Source: Leuctra nigra (taxonomy: Eukaryota; Arthropoda; Insecta; Plecoptera; Leuctridae). From it: DNA of 64,000 nucleotides. Positions 42,768-54,883 of this stretch are shown piece by piece (the stretch's first letter is position 1; each line of letters starts with the position of its first letter). Made by a program: the position numbers and the translations under genes. The stretch spans positions 682,001 to 746,000 of the forward strand of contig OW203770.1 in the NCBI GenBank assembly GCA_934045905.1. The letters are read 5' to 3'. The notes beneath the pieces were generated by a model that made no database searches, was not told the DNA's origin, and saw only the letters and a program-made list of their open reading frames with translations.

Positions 42768-45700
42768 TTATGATTCCGCTTCCACCTCGGCCGGGTCGAC
42801 CATCTCGAAGTCGCGGCCGGTCTGAGACTTCTGGCTCGACTCGGATTCCGACTCGGATTCCTCGGCTTGCTCGACCGGAGGCTCGGATCTGACATGACAA
42901 AAGACGTACTTTAGTCGAGTTTAAAGCGATCACTTGATAGCCATTCCATTTCAAAAACCTTTGTCCTACATAGAGATGTAAATCGGTAATATTACCAAGC
43001 AATGTTACCGTAATATTACCTTTTTTTTACGGAGGTAGTACCTACTAGGTAAATTTTGTATTTTAAATTGGATTTTATAAAGTTAACATCAAATATTGGT
43101 GGTCATTGTTCATCCATCATCATTGAATCTTTTCCAATACACAAGAGAATAGTCAAATATCTTATGAAAGAACATGGAAATTCGTATTAGTCGTATACAC
43201 TCATAAAAGGCAGAGAAGTAGCTCGTAAATGAACCATGATCGTTTTGTACCAGAGACTAATTTTTTTTCTCGAATATCACCAATTTTACCAGATTTTGGT
43301 AATATTCCCAGTAATATTTTAAAATTTTTTAAATTACTGGTAATTTTACATCTCTAGTCCTACATTTAATTTTCAACTACGTATAATCATTCATAGAAAA
43401 CTAAGTCATTAATGTAGCAATGTTCTGCAACAAGGCTAATGGCAACGTGTGATTGATGATGATTGGATGATGAAGATGACCTTGAACTACTAAAGTTTCA
43501 AAATTGAATTGTGACAGGAAATTGTAAATTTCAATTAGCGACGTAAATCACGAGATTTTTAATCCTCTTCAATGTTTCATGTCTCTCTTGTGTTATTTCC
43601 AACAATGCCAAATACTAAGGTATTACTGCTAAATATTATTGTACCTAATTTTATTTTGAAATGAACACTAATTGTTCAAAAACCCACATATTTAACAAGT
43701 GGGCTTCGCTCCAAATAACAAAGCGGTTGTTTTCTGGGTCTGGGGAAAATCCTGTAAGCCCTGTTGGGACACGAGGAAGAAGAAAGGTACGATGGACGTG
43801 ATACTTTAAAAACGTATCTGATAATTGATAAAAGATACTATAGTATCTTGAAGATAAGGTACAAGATAGGTAGGTACAACAAATCAGGAGTAAAAGTCTA
43901 GTAAAATTGTGAATTAATATTTAAATCAATGTAGGTACTATGTCACCTTTTATAGATGGTGCAAAAGTCATATCAAGATTAATATTTTTAAAGTAGAGTA
44001 AACTTTTTCAGATAGAAATAGATGCAGATGTATATGGAAATATGCAGTGGTTAATTTGTAAAAAAATAAGTGGGTGGACGTTCGGCGATTGTCTGGGAAA
44101 CGTATTTGTCTACGAAAACAATGGGGGGTTTGGGGGGAGGGCCCCCAAATAGAATGCGAGAATAATTTTGAAATCCAGGAATAAATTTGGTGCATTTTCA
44201 CGCGATTTTTACACAATTTAAAGCCAAGTTTTATTTCCATGAAAAATAAGTGGGGGGACAGCGTCCACCCTCGTCCACCCCCCAATTAACCACTGGAAAT
44301 ATGTTGGCTGTTAACCCTTTAACTAGTGAGTTAATTGTAGGTAGGTAGAGGTAAAAATTCTATATCCTTTTTGCGATGTGTTAGGAAGCAGATTTTTTTA
44401 TGATGAAAATATAAAGCTATCAAATATTAAAAATTTCCAAAAAAAAATGTAATTTTAATTTTTTTTGCATTTTTTTTTTTTTTTTATGTATGTAGAATGC
44501 CAGCACGTACGAGATACATGCATACGCGTTAAAGGGTTAATTACGAAGATGAGAGAGCGAGACTCACTGCTTGTCGTCTGTTTCCTTGTCTTCCTCGTCA
44601 TCGTCTCTGTTGTCTTCCTCGTTGTCTGAGTCTTTGTCCTTCTTCTTCTTCTTGCCTCCGCCTCCTTTATACTCGTACTGGAACACATAACTTGGTTACG
44701 ACCTCAAAAACATTAACCATTTTATTAGGGGTGTGCAAATAGTGATTTTTGACTTCGAATACGAATATCGAATAATTATTGACAAAAATATTTCGAATAT
44801 CGAATAATTGGAACCTAAATTAAAAGACATAATATCAATTTAAAAAAATTATTGGACACCAGACTCTTTTCAAATGACCAGAATGAAAGATGGCCATGAA
44901 GTAATATGCAAGGATCATGTTGTCACTAATTATCACAAAAAATTAAATTAACAGGAACAAAAGGAGTATGAGGAAGGTCTATCTAGAGGAACAATAACCT
45001 ACAAATAATATTCCCTCGAAATAAAAATTGCGGCCATGACTATTTTCGGTTGGAGTTTGCAGCAGTTGGCAGCATTGAAAAACACTCCCATTTGAGAAAT
45101 TGGCGGGATAATTTTGAATTAAAAGACACAAACTAAGTAACATCTGGCGACAGCTTGTTTTAGTATAACCATGCCCCTTTAGTTCACTGAATACAAGTCC
45201 ACGCTTCAGAATGAAGGAACATCTCACTCTGTTGGCGAAAGTGACAGCTGGGCAACCTAAAAAAAATAACTCTATGGCTAGACAAATTCAAACTTGCACA
45301 AATTCAAAATAAAAAAAACTCGCATGGGACGGGAATCGAACGCCGGCCTGCTGCATACCATTCTAGCGCACTACCACTGTGCTGCCGAGGCATTCCTGAA
45401 ATACTCCGCTCTTAGACTTCATAACTCAACGTCCTATATATCAGCTGCGCGCGCATATACACCCAACTAAAACAAGCTGTCTCCAGACGCTTCTCACAAA
45501 GTATTCAAAATTTTTCGATTTTTCGAATTTTCGAAGTATTCGAAATTTCGAATACCTAATTTTCGAATACCAAATCGAATATTCGAACCAAATATTTTCG
45601 AAGTATTCGAATATTCGCACACCCCTAAAAGTACTCCATTTCGACCCTCTGCAACAGGTGTAAAAACTTTTTTCTTAATTTTTTAAATCATGGCTACACA

Positions 45701-48700
45701 GCTTTATCCTTTATCTATAACCAGGGCTGAATATGTGTTATAAAAAATACAAGACTCAATATTAGGGGTCGGCAACCTTTTTTGGTGAAGGAGCCAATTT
45801 CCCAAAAAGTAATAAATTAGAATGGGAGCCGCAGTAGAGGCAATCAAATATAATACACCGAAAATAATACATTGAATAACTAGTTTATTTTGATATTTTG
45901 AAGAAGCCCCCAAGTTGTTGCCCCCCCCCCCCCCCCGCAGGGCGTTTTTTTTTATAAATTCAACAATTTAAAATTGATTCTGGGACTTTACTGAATCAAT
46001 ATCCTTCCAATTATGGCCTCGCCGGGCGGTTTTTCGAATTCCAACAATTTAAAAGTGATTCTGGCATTCTAAAAAATGAACAAACTGAATCAAACAACAT
46101 TCCAAATGTTGCCCCGCAGGGCGTATTTTTTCAAGTTTTCAGATGTTTCGATTCTAGATCTTTATTTAATTATATTAAATAGCCATTGAAGAGCCACTCA
46201 AGAGCAGCAAGTTGCCGACCCTGGTCTCTATGAAACTGCATTCAATACCTGATATATCGGCCAGAACGAAGCGAGGAACCCGACGTCCTCGATGAGGTTG
46301 GGGAAGAGCCAGAAGTGGTGCGCCCCGAACGTGGCCCCCCAGACCAGACAGAACACCACGACGCGCATGATCGCCAACCCGATGATGAAGATCAGGAAGC
46401 CGGCGGCGGCGACCGACAAGTAGTACACGCCCTTGCGAACCTAAACGCACATTCGTGATTGAAATACAATACAGCAATCATCTGTGTAGGTGGGTCAATG
46501 TTAAAGCTAAGATCCCATACTTCATCATTGGTTTTTGCCATGGCAATATTAATAGTAATACTAACTAATCAACGGTTTAAAATTTAGCTGAGTATTGACA
46601 AACTGGCTCTTAGTTATTAAATTTATAATATTTGTGCCCAGAAACGGGTGTCATTATTCATTATTATTTAATCATTATTATTTATAATAATTATTAAAGA
46701 GAATGCAGAGGGAGAGAATACCGCGTCGGGAGTTCGAAGCTGCGAGAAGTGATAAAAGGAGAGTGGGAAGACCGAGGGAAAAGTGGAGAGAGCTGGTAGC
46801 AGAAGATGTACAAGAGAGACTGGAGAAGTGGGAAGAAGTGGAAGAAGGATGGTGGAAGAAGTGGAAAAAACTGGTAGAGAAGAAGAACGAGGAGGAAGAG
46901 CCAAGCCTGGCCAGCTAGCTTAGGAGTCCGGGCCCTAGTAAATGGTGGCCTCGCACCCCCGACCCAACTCTTGGAACCGGGAGGAAGATTATTCTTATTT
47001 ATTTATTATTCATAATGAAAATGTCATTATTTTTCACCATTGACAAAAGTGTGGGCACAAATTTTGTATCTATAAGTTGGTGTTTATTGAAAGGTCTACT
47101 GAAAACATAGCTACATAGGAGATTCTTAAGTTTAAGCCCCGGTCTTTCAATACTCTGCTAAAGTCTCAATTAGCTCTTAACAGTTAGTTAGTGGTCATTC
47201 TAGGAATGTCATTGGTTGTTGCCATGACAATATAGTCCTAATTGACTGTATAAAAGTTCGCAAGGCATTGAAAGACCGGCCCTTAGGATTACAGTAGATA
47301 ATTAATTTCATAGTTGTTATCATATTTCTTCCTGTAATTATTGTTTATTTATAAATAATGTCAACAGTTTCGATTAATTTATCAGAATCTTCTCAGGACT
47401 TGAAAAAACAAATGCATCTAACAAATTTATTAAAAAAACAATACCTACACAGGCAGAAATATCTCAAACAAACATGAGAATCTGCATACACGATTTACCG
47501 TATTAACTCGTGTATAAGACGCACTCGTGTATAAGACGCACTCGTGTATAAGACGCACCCTTGTTTTGAGAAGTCTATTTTAAGAAAACACTTAGCATGC
47601 GTGTATAAGACGCAGTAAATGATGAAAAACAGTGTGTGTTTGTAAACATGATATCCATCTAAATGTTGGTTTTCCAGCTAACTGAGCTATTTGAATGAAA
47701 ATCACTGCCAACTTGTTGTACAGTAAAACCTCCTTAAATCGAACAACCATTAGCCGAAATCCATCATAAATCGAAGTAAACTCAAGTCCCGTCCACAGTA
47801 TAATCTGTTACATGTTAAAATAAATTATAAACCGAAATTTGCGTAAGTCGTAATTCGAAGTAATATTTGGCCCCAAGTTGAAATATAACATGTGATTTCA
47901 GTTTATAAATCGAAGTATTTATTTTGTATAATACAATTTTCGGAGAATACAGGATTATTTCTATCAAAAATGTCCTCTATTTTTGGAGCAGAGTGTCCGC
48001 CTGACTTCCCTCCCTTTTCCGCGGCACCCCAGCTGGCACTACCTGCTCTATCTCAAAGACAAGTGGGTCTCTCAACAAAAAAACAGACACGGGTGGAGGG
48101 TTGAAGCCCTGTTTCTAAGAATTAGAGCAAAAAGTCACTCTGAAAAGGGCTGTAAATAGTCAACAACTGACTGCCGGCATAAACATTGGTAATTGAATTA
48201 TTATTCTGCGTAATATTTAATCTTATGTTTACTTATTATATGGATGTCCACATAAAATAAATATTCTGTCGACTGAAAAACAAACTGAAATCAGTGACTT
48301 TTTCAAGAAATCTTCCACCTATTTAATTTTTTTCTCAATCTTTTGATGATTCATAAATGACAGCAAACAATTATCTTTCCGTTTCTGTTCCATTTTTTTT
48401 TTTTTAATAACACCACACCTGTTGTTGAATAAATAATAATTGTGAAATCGATTTATTGTCAAAAATTAAGTGTGTGATTAATTTGTTTAGTATCCAGTCT
48501 GCAGATTATATATAATTGCGTAAATAATAAGAGTCCTTTAAACCATTGGAGGCATTGACCCTTCACTAAACAGCTGTCTTCAAGTGGTCTCTAGACCCTT
48601 GCGCAGTGGGAGGGGGTAGGTTTACGAGGCTTATCTTTACTACACGTCTGGAAAACATCATTCTATGAAAATACTTATAAATCGAAAAATCATGAGTCGA

Positions 48701-51700
48701 AGTGCTTTTTTTTGGGTCCCTTCAATTTCGACTTAATGAGGTTTTACTGTAAACAAACAGCAATTTCCTGCTTCTGAGAAAGGGGGGAAGGGGAGTCTCT
48801 TCCCAGCAGCTGTTGTTTGCTCTAACAAGCACGCACCTGCCTTTCCTCTGCATTCCAAAACAAACCCAACCCCTCCTCCCCTTCCATTTAGATCGCCATT
48901 CAACAGTGTTTAGTCTATTTTATGCCTGTCAGAGCAATGTTTTTCAGATGTAAACATATATTTTGTCTCCTGATCTAAATGTAAGGGAAAACATTTTATT
49001 GCACACATGTAATATGTTAATAATGTTGTGTCTACACAGTATGAGTAGGCCAGACAGAGTGAGAGGGAAAGGCAGAGATAGACAACATGTGGCAGTCTAC
49101 CACAGCTCTGTTTACAAACATCCACCTTGGATTTACTGGGAAAAAAGCTTGGTATGCGTGTATAAGATGCAGGGCTGTTTTCAGAATCAAAATATTGACA
49201 CATAATTGCGTCTTAAACACGAGTTAATATGGTACCTACCTTCAGTCAGGCAGAAATATCTCAAACAAACATGACAATCTGCATACACGTCATTTTTCAC
49301 ATCTATACAAAATAAAACCAAGAAACATGAATGAAATGTTTAGGGCTGTGCGAGATTGAAATTTTTCATGTCGAGCGAGATCGAGATTATTTCATAAAAG
49401 TCGAGTGAGATCAAGCGAGATATTTTACCTTCGAGATCGAGAATATTCGAGCAAGATTATACTTTTTTAAAAAGATTTTTTTTTTGGTGGAAGAGAAACA
49501 CAATTTAAATTGTCCAGCCACACAAGAATAACATTTTGATAAGTATGCAGAACTGTCTGCTTTATATATAAAACAATACAAATTAAATTTATGGACGATA
49601 CAAAGAAAGTTAGCGTGTGTAGTCCTGTAAAAATAACAAAAATTTGGAAATCTTGATGGCTCTTAGTTGATATGCTCGAGACTTGAAAATTCGAGATGGT
49701 AATTTGAACAAACGATCAAGATCGAGATGGAGTTTCATATTCGAGATTCGAGAACTTTCGAGACTTGCACAGCCCTAGAAATGTTATCTAAGCCGTGTAC
49801 TCACTGATGGCGGCCAGAGCGGGAAGAGACAGATCCCGATGGCGCCCAACACCAGCAGGGCCCCGGCGAACCAGTAGTACACCGGTATGGGGTCGTATAT
49901 CCACACGTACGCGTCCAGACCGTCCACAAACACCTGCTCCATGTGCATGTCCAGCCGAATCTTACGTCGCTTGGCCTTGCAGCCTTCCTTAATGTCAGCA
50001 GCACCCGCAGTGTTCTGCAACAATAGGAATGACATTCATTGCTTTTAGGGATGTGCAAATATTAGAAATAATTTAGGACGAATATTCAATTAGTCAAAAA
50101 TAAAGAAATTTTGAATATTTTGGAAATACAAATATTTTGAAAATTTTAATATTTTTGAATAATTTGAAAATTATTTGAAAATGTACACTATTAAAATTTT
50201 CAAAAACTTTCAAAATTCTAATATTTTCAAATAATTTGGAAATTATTAAAAAATCATTCAAAAACACAACTTTTTAAAAATATTTGAATTTCCGAATAGT
50301 TGGAATATTATTGAACATGGCTAAAACATTGCTTGGCTTTGCTGCCCTCCTTGATATCAGCCACAGCAGTGTTCTGGTCCTGGAATCAGTAGGGTTGACA
50401 TTACAAATAGCTTGGCAAGAATTACATGAATTTAATTTCCATGTGTAAGGCCTGAAGTTTGAACTCGGTGCAGCTCGCCAGCTTCGCCCCTGAACCCTCC
50501 CTGTTCAACTGTACTTATTTATAAATTATCTTAATTTATTGATCCCTAAATGAGTAAATGAGCACAAATTCGATCAAAAAATTTTAAAAAACTTCACACA
50601 ATGCAGACACAAAAGCCACAAGTGAAAATAAACATCAACAGTTTACCTCCGCATGACTGCTCTCTGCGTCTTCCTTTTTCTTCCCCTCTTCTTCCTTCTT
50701 CTTTGCCTCCTCCTCCTTCTTCTTCCCCTCCTCCTCCGGCTTCTTCTTCCCGTCCTTCTTCTTCTGCTTGGCCTTGAGCTCGGCTTCTGACACCGGCACC
50801 TTCTTGGCTCGATGGAAGAACTTGTGTCGCAGCATTCTGAACAAACAGACATCAAGAAAGCATTCAGAACCATCGAGTATTATGTTTTTCCGTCAACGGT
50901 CGGTTTAAAGCGGTTTTAGAGGGAAATAAAAAATATTAATATCTCTTGACAAAAGGTTATGAATATCGAAAAAGCAGGTGCTGCAAGCGCGAGCAATTTT
51001 GCTGCTTTTTGTAGACACTTTTTCCGATACGATTGGAGACGAAATGGGTAGACCAAATTATTTGAAATTTTAACCGTGATTAGATAAAAGACAAACTTAG
51101 GGTTATCCTTTGGTACATTTTTAATTTTTTGCTTCGTTAGTTAGTAATAATTAGTGGATTTTTGGTGAAAAATTAGCTATTTTCTCGTCTCCCTGGGCGC
51201 CGTATAAAATTAAATTTCAAAAATGTGCCAAGGGATAACCCTAAGTTTGTCTTTCATCTAATCATGATTAAAATTTGAGATCGATTGGTTAACTGGTTTG
51301 GTCTCCAATCGTATCGCAAATTTCATCGTTTTGTGCGGTTTTGTTGAATAACCGGCGCCTAATTAACGATGCAATAAGCAAAAATGAAAAAGTGCTATTA
51401 ATATACAACAAACTGATCATGTGAACTTCCTGTAAAAGTTACAATTTACAATTTACAATTTACAATTTACTGATCATGTGAACATCCTGTAAAAGTTACA
51501 ATTTACAATTCACAGTTTAGAATTTACAAATTTAGAATAAATCCTCTGGATTTTTCAGACAGTCTTTTTAAGAAAATAATTTAGATTTTTTAGACAGTTT
51601 TTAAAAAATTTGTATTTTTTTATAATTTTGGTAGGTAGTACTTATTTTGGATTTTTCAAAAACTGTCTAAAAAAATGACTAAAAAATTCCGCCCCTCCTT

Positions 51701-54447
51701 GGCCTCCGCCCAATGGGAAGCGAGCAGCGGACTACCGGCCTTGTACCTGCGATGTACTCACGTGTCTAGAAGGCTCCTCCCCCTCCTTGGCCTCCGCCCA
51801 ATGGGAAGCGAGCAGCGCGTCGACGGCCTTGTACCTGCGATGTACTCACGTGTCTAGAAACTCCACCACGTCGGTCCTGGCCGGGAACATTGGCTCCTCC
51901 CCCTCCGCCCAATGGGAAGCGAGCAGCGCGTCGACGGCCTTGTACCTGCGATGTACTCACGTGTCTAGGAACTCCACCATGTCGGTCCTGGCCGGGAACA
52001 TTGGCTCCTCCCCCTCCTTGGCCTCCGCCCAATGGGAAGCGAGCAGCGCGTCGACGGCCTTGTACCTGCGATGTACTCACGTGTCTAGAAACTCCACCAC
52101 GTCGGTCCTGGCCGGGAACATTGGCTCCTCCCCCTCCTTGGCCTCCGCCCAATGGGAAGCGAGCAGCGCGTCGACGGCCTTGACCGCGGTGAAGTACTCG
52201 ACGTTGTGGTTGAGGAACTTGGTCTTCTTGGTGGGGACATTCTTACGCAGCCAAGCCGCGATGGTGTACTCCTCCTTAGCTGGCTTCTCGGGCTCCTCCT
52301 TGGCAAACTCCTGCGACGATACATTGAACATTATCGTCAAATGATGACAATTACAAGAAAATTCTTTTTTTGGCCTTACAATAGACCAAAACATAAACTA
52401 AACGCGCATGCCCAATCCGCCATTTTCTCTTCCAGCTATGTGTGACATTCAGTCAAGGCACTTATATGTCAATCGTATAACGATAGTTCAGTAAAAGTTA
52501 TAATTACATCGCGAAATAACAGAAATTGATGCTTACCTCAGTGTCACCATTCAAATACGATCGGCATATTTCATTTCAGCACATATTCATACACATTCTT
52601 GTGAAAACTAGATGTTTATTCACCAAAATCATCATTTAACAAACGCATTTTTTTATCACGGTCTTCTGAACCGTTCCCTTTCTGAAAGAGCTCATTCAGA
52701 AAAGATTCAGAAAGCCGTGATAAAAAAAATGCGATATGTCAAATGGTGATGTTGGTGAATAGACATCTAGTTTTCACAAGAATGTGTATGAATATGTGCT
52801 GAAATGAAATATGCCGATTGTATTTGAATGTTGACACTGAGGTAAGCATCAATTTCTGTTATTTTGCGATGTAATTATAACTTTTACTGAACTCATTAAG
52901 ATTGACATTTAAGTGACTTGGAACATGCGCACTATAGAGTGGTCACACATAGTGACACGCCCTTTTTTAGTTCGCTTTGAGGGCGCCACTAGTTTATGTT
53001 TTGGTCTATTGGACAATTTTCGGGGCAACAATTGAAAGGTTGTGTTCACTTTAAAGCCTCCGAATCACTTTTAATTTGCTGAAATTAGCTGAAAAACGCC
53101 CTGCGGGGTAGTGATGGGCGATTCAGAATCGATTTTCTGGAAATTCGATTTTTACATCGATTCTGTTGAGTTCGATTTTCGATCTTTTTCGATTCAACCA
53201 AATGGAAGTGAATTTATGTCCTAAAACATATTGTGCCAGGCTCAACCTTTTCGATAAAAATGTATTGACATTCATTGATTTAACAATAAATGATAATATC
53301 TTGTCCTAAGAAACCAAATCCTTAGCTAGAAGGTCTTTATTTCTATGTACTACCTATGTCTTTTGATTTCGCGGTACTTTTATTCAAATTTAGAGTTTCC
53401 TAAATTCCGATTTTAATCGATTGATCGATTTTTTAGTAGCCGATTAATTGGCGAATCGATTTAGTATTACTCAAAAATGCCTATCTCTACTGCGGGGCCT
53501 TCATCATAAAATAATGTAGAAATACACTTGTAGTTTCACTAACTTCCTAACTACACAAAGTTAGGTCCAACACCATCAACTACCTATTTTACGCTAAATG
53601 GGAATGATATTTATTTATTTATTTTGTCAATTATTGATTGCACAAAGATACAGACAGAGTAGGTATACTACTAAACAATACGGCAAGTTTCCACCTCAGT
53701 GGCTCTTCCATATAATATGTGATGTGTGATTTGCTACAATGTTGTTAAAGCAAAGCAATGCTAAAGCTACACATGCTGTGTGATATTTAATGGGGTAGGT
53801 AGTTATAATTACCATCAAATTGTGTTTACTATTTACTTCAACACAGTAGCAAATAACTTGGATAAAGATTTGTTATCAAACAACAATTGATTTTACAGTT
53901 GAAACATTCAAGCACTGAACAATGAAAGTAATGTCATGTCAGTAACATTTGATTGCAGACGCTCACTAGAGGTAGTTCTGTTTGCTTGCCAACTGTGACA
54001 CTTGCATTGCATGACATCTGTCCTCTAATACTGTCATCAATGTACCGTTATGACAGTCCCTTGAATCCGTCATTCAATACACATTACACTTTTGCAACAC
54101 GCTGTGGAATATCACTCCAGAACGTTGGTTGAACGCTATTGCGAAGTATTGCACTGACAATACGGGATAGAAGTTGAAATCCATGTAAATTTTATTGTCG
54201 CATCATCAAAATCGCAAGCGAAACGCAGATGACCAACGTCATGGGTTCCATGATTGGTTAGCAACAGAAGTTTTTTCGCTGATTAATGCGATATACTCAG
54301 AGTATGGATGGATTGAAATAATACAAATGAGAACAGAAATACGTGGCGTCGTTGTGTGATATGAATTATATCAGAATGTAATTAAATAAGGTTTAAAACA
54401 GATAAAATTACCTCCTTTCGCTTCTTCGCTTTTCGTTTTTCTGCCAT
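42768..54447 (-). CDS. SEC62: Translocation protein SEC62
   Basis: Seven exons: 54447-54412, 52310-52081, 50836-50647, 50014-49805, 46440-46249, 44677-44568 and 42888-42768, all GT..AG, frames closing to 362 residues. Residues 1-150 are the basic cytosolic domain that binds SEC63/SEC61 (WLRKNVPTKKTKFLNHNVEY, KFFHRAKKVPV), with a KKEEE-rich linker. Two membrane segments follow at about 197-219 (YYWFAGALLVLGAIGICLF) and 227-262. The tail is lysine- then acid-rich, with FEMV at 350-353, the position of the LC3-interacting motif of vertebrate SEC62. It acts in the ER membrane in post-translational import of short secretory proteins. Exon 2's 3' end and donor are copied in a tandem repeat. Introns are rich in MITEs. 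It is divergent with DNAJC28. Confidence 0.95.
42971..43356. mobile_element. hAT MITE with exact 8-bp duplication
   Basis: Ends TAGAGATGTAAAT and ATTTTACATCTCTA, flanked by GTCCTACA on both sides (42963-42970 and 43357-43364). 386 bp, rich in GGTAATATTACC-type words. In SEC62 intron 6. Confidence 0.93.
44726..45627. mobile_element. hAT-like TAGGGGTGTGC element, with a nested fold-back
   Basis: Starts TAGGGGTGTGCAAATAGTGA and ends CGCACACCCCTA. The inner part 45142-45490 is bracketed by CTGGCGACAGCTTGTTTTAG and its inverse and is absent from the relative at 58175-58739, so it is a separate insertion. Target duplication not visible. In SEC62 intron 5. Confidence 0.75.
45319..45392 (-). repeat. 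tRNA-derived sequence (SINE head or tRNA pseudogene)
   Basis: Minus strand: GCACAGTGGTAGTGCGCTAG as D-arm/A-box and GTTCGATTCCCG as T-arm/B-box, followed by CATGCGAG and eight T (45311-45318), a Pol III stop signal. The acceptor strands do not pair well, so not a working tRNA. Confidence 0.5.
45763..46223. mobile_element. hAT-like MITE, TAGGGGTCGGCAACC ends
   Basis: TAGGGGTCGGCAACCTTTTT at the left, AGTTGCCGACCCTG at the right, with GAGCC-containing subterminal sequence typical of a widespread hAT group. A 16-C run lies at about 45921-45936. Ends 25 bp before the SEC62 exon 5 donor. Confidence 0.75.
46700..46990 (+). pseudogene. 3' end of the 27822-32586 LINE family
   Basis: About 290 bp: the last ~70 codons of ORF2 (RERIPRREFEAARSDKRRVG, EEEEPSLAS then stop) plus 3' UTR and an ATT-rich tail. 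Compared with 27903-30884 it has a small in-frame deletion near WEEVEEG. Plus strand, in SEC62 intron 4, antisense to the gene. Confidence 0.9.
47133..47285. mobile_element. Short MITE, CCCCGGTCTTTCAAT ends
   Basis: CCCCGGTCTTTCAATAC at the left and ATTGAAAGACCGGCCC at the right with TTA at both borders; Harbinger-like, similar in style to 11659-11827. Confidence 0.6.
47721..48749 (+). mobile_element. pogo/Tigger-like element, degenerate
   Basis: CAGTAAAACCTCCTTAAATC at the left and its inverse ending GAGGTTTTACTG at the right, flanked by TA. The interior has a decayed transposase end (QTEISDFFKKSS at 48281-48316) and scattered fragments. 1029 bp, so about half an autonomous element. Confidence 0.8.
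48281..48316 (+). pseudogene. Transposase C-terminal relic with PIP box
   Basis: In frame: QTEISDFFKKSS. QxxIxxFF is the PCNA-interacting (PIP) box known at the C terminus of Drosophila pogo transposase. The frame upstream is broken, so only the motif remains. Confidence 0.55.
49341..49777. mobile_element. hAT MITE with exact 8-bp duplication
   Basis: TAGGGCTGTGCGAGATTG at the left, CTTGCACAGCCCTA at the right, flanked by GAAATGTT on both sides (49333-49340 and 49778-49785). 437 bp. It ends 28 bp from the SEC62 exon 4 donor. Confidence 0.95.
50046..50330 (+). repeat. AT-rich hAT-like remnant
   Basis: Begins TAGGGATGTGCAAATATTAG, like the other TAGGG(G/C)TGTGC elements, followed by TTTGAAAAT words. 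No matching right end found. In SEC62 intron 3. Confidence 0.4.
50976..51440 (+). mobile_element. MITE family A, copy truncated at the right
   Basis: AGGTGCTGCAAGCGCGAGCA at the left, matching 12186 onward up to CCTGTAAAAGTTAC; the right terminus is replaced by a short ACAATTT tandem repeat (about 51441-51530). In SEC62 intron 2. Confidence 0.8.
51690..52190 (-). repeat. 120-bp tandem repeat copying the SEC62 exon 2 end
   Basis: CAATGGGAAGCGAGCAGC recurs at 51711, 51799, 51910, 52030 and 52150 (spacings 88, 111, 120, 120). The unit is the last ~100 bp of SEC62 exon 2 plus its GTGAGTACATCGCAG donor region. Donor copies have their first intron base at 52080 (used), 51960, 51849 and 51761. Confidence 0.93.
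52379..53011. mobile_element. Fold-back MITE family B relative
   Basis: CAATAGACCAAAACATAAAC at the left and its inverse at the right. The interior matches 16557-17182 (CAGAAATTGATGCTTACCTC and its inverse), but the outer ends differ. In SEC62 intron 1. Confidence 0.85.
53109..53489. mobile_element. hAT MITE with exact 8-bp duplication
   Basis: TAGTGATGGGCGATTC at the left, GCCTATCTCTA at the right, flanked by CTGCGGGG on both sides (53101-53108 and 53490-53497). 381 bp with ATCGATT-rich interior. In SEC62 intron 1. Confidence 0.93.
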
Positions 54448-54883
54448 TTTGCAAGTGTACCAGCAGAGTCAAAACAAAAACTTTGCAACAAAAAATAATA
54501 ACACAGCTATATTTGTAAGAAATGTAATACATTTCTACTTGATGATTTTAGAATGTTGATGTAAATTATTTATAGAGTAATAATTTAATCGAATATTAAT
54601 ATTTTTTAGTACGTAATAAATGAGATAAGAAAGTTTTTATAATGATGAGTTCCGGTCGGAACTATGCGCAAAACGTTGTGCACTCAAACAAATGTCAGCT
54701 GTCAAAATTCACAACATTCGCAACAGAATGGAGGATTTTTACTTTAATTTGTCTATTTTCCATTATTTGAAACGTGAATAACTGTGTGACAGTTAACCAA
54801 CAGTTTGTTTAGTCACCAATCATCAATAATTCAGCACATCTATCAATTGTCAATTCGTATTTTCCTTTGTTATCCGTCTTTTC
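54448..54883. promoter_or_regulatory. Shared promoter region, SEC62/DNAJC28
   Basis: 436 bp between divergent start codons, AT-rich, no TATA box that I can place with confidence. It must contain both transcription starts unless non-coding first exons exist elsewhere. Confidence 0.55.

Larger units (their letters stand above)
47498..49232. mobile_element. TIR element hosting a pogo-like element
   Basis: CCGTATTAACTCGTGTATAA at the left and the inverse, ending CACGAGTTAATATGG, at the right, flanked by TA. Subterminal CGTGTATAAGACGCA repeats occur at both ends. Its centre is interrupted by 47721-48749. Confidence 0.8.

Noticed and set aside
51766..52344. Frames of 128 and 185 codons over the SEC62 repeat
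   Set aside because: They are shadow frames of the 120-bp repeat that copies SEC62 exon 2; the exon frame itself is the supported one.
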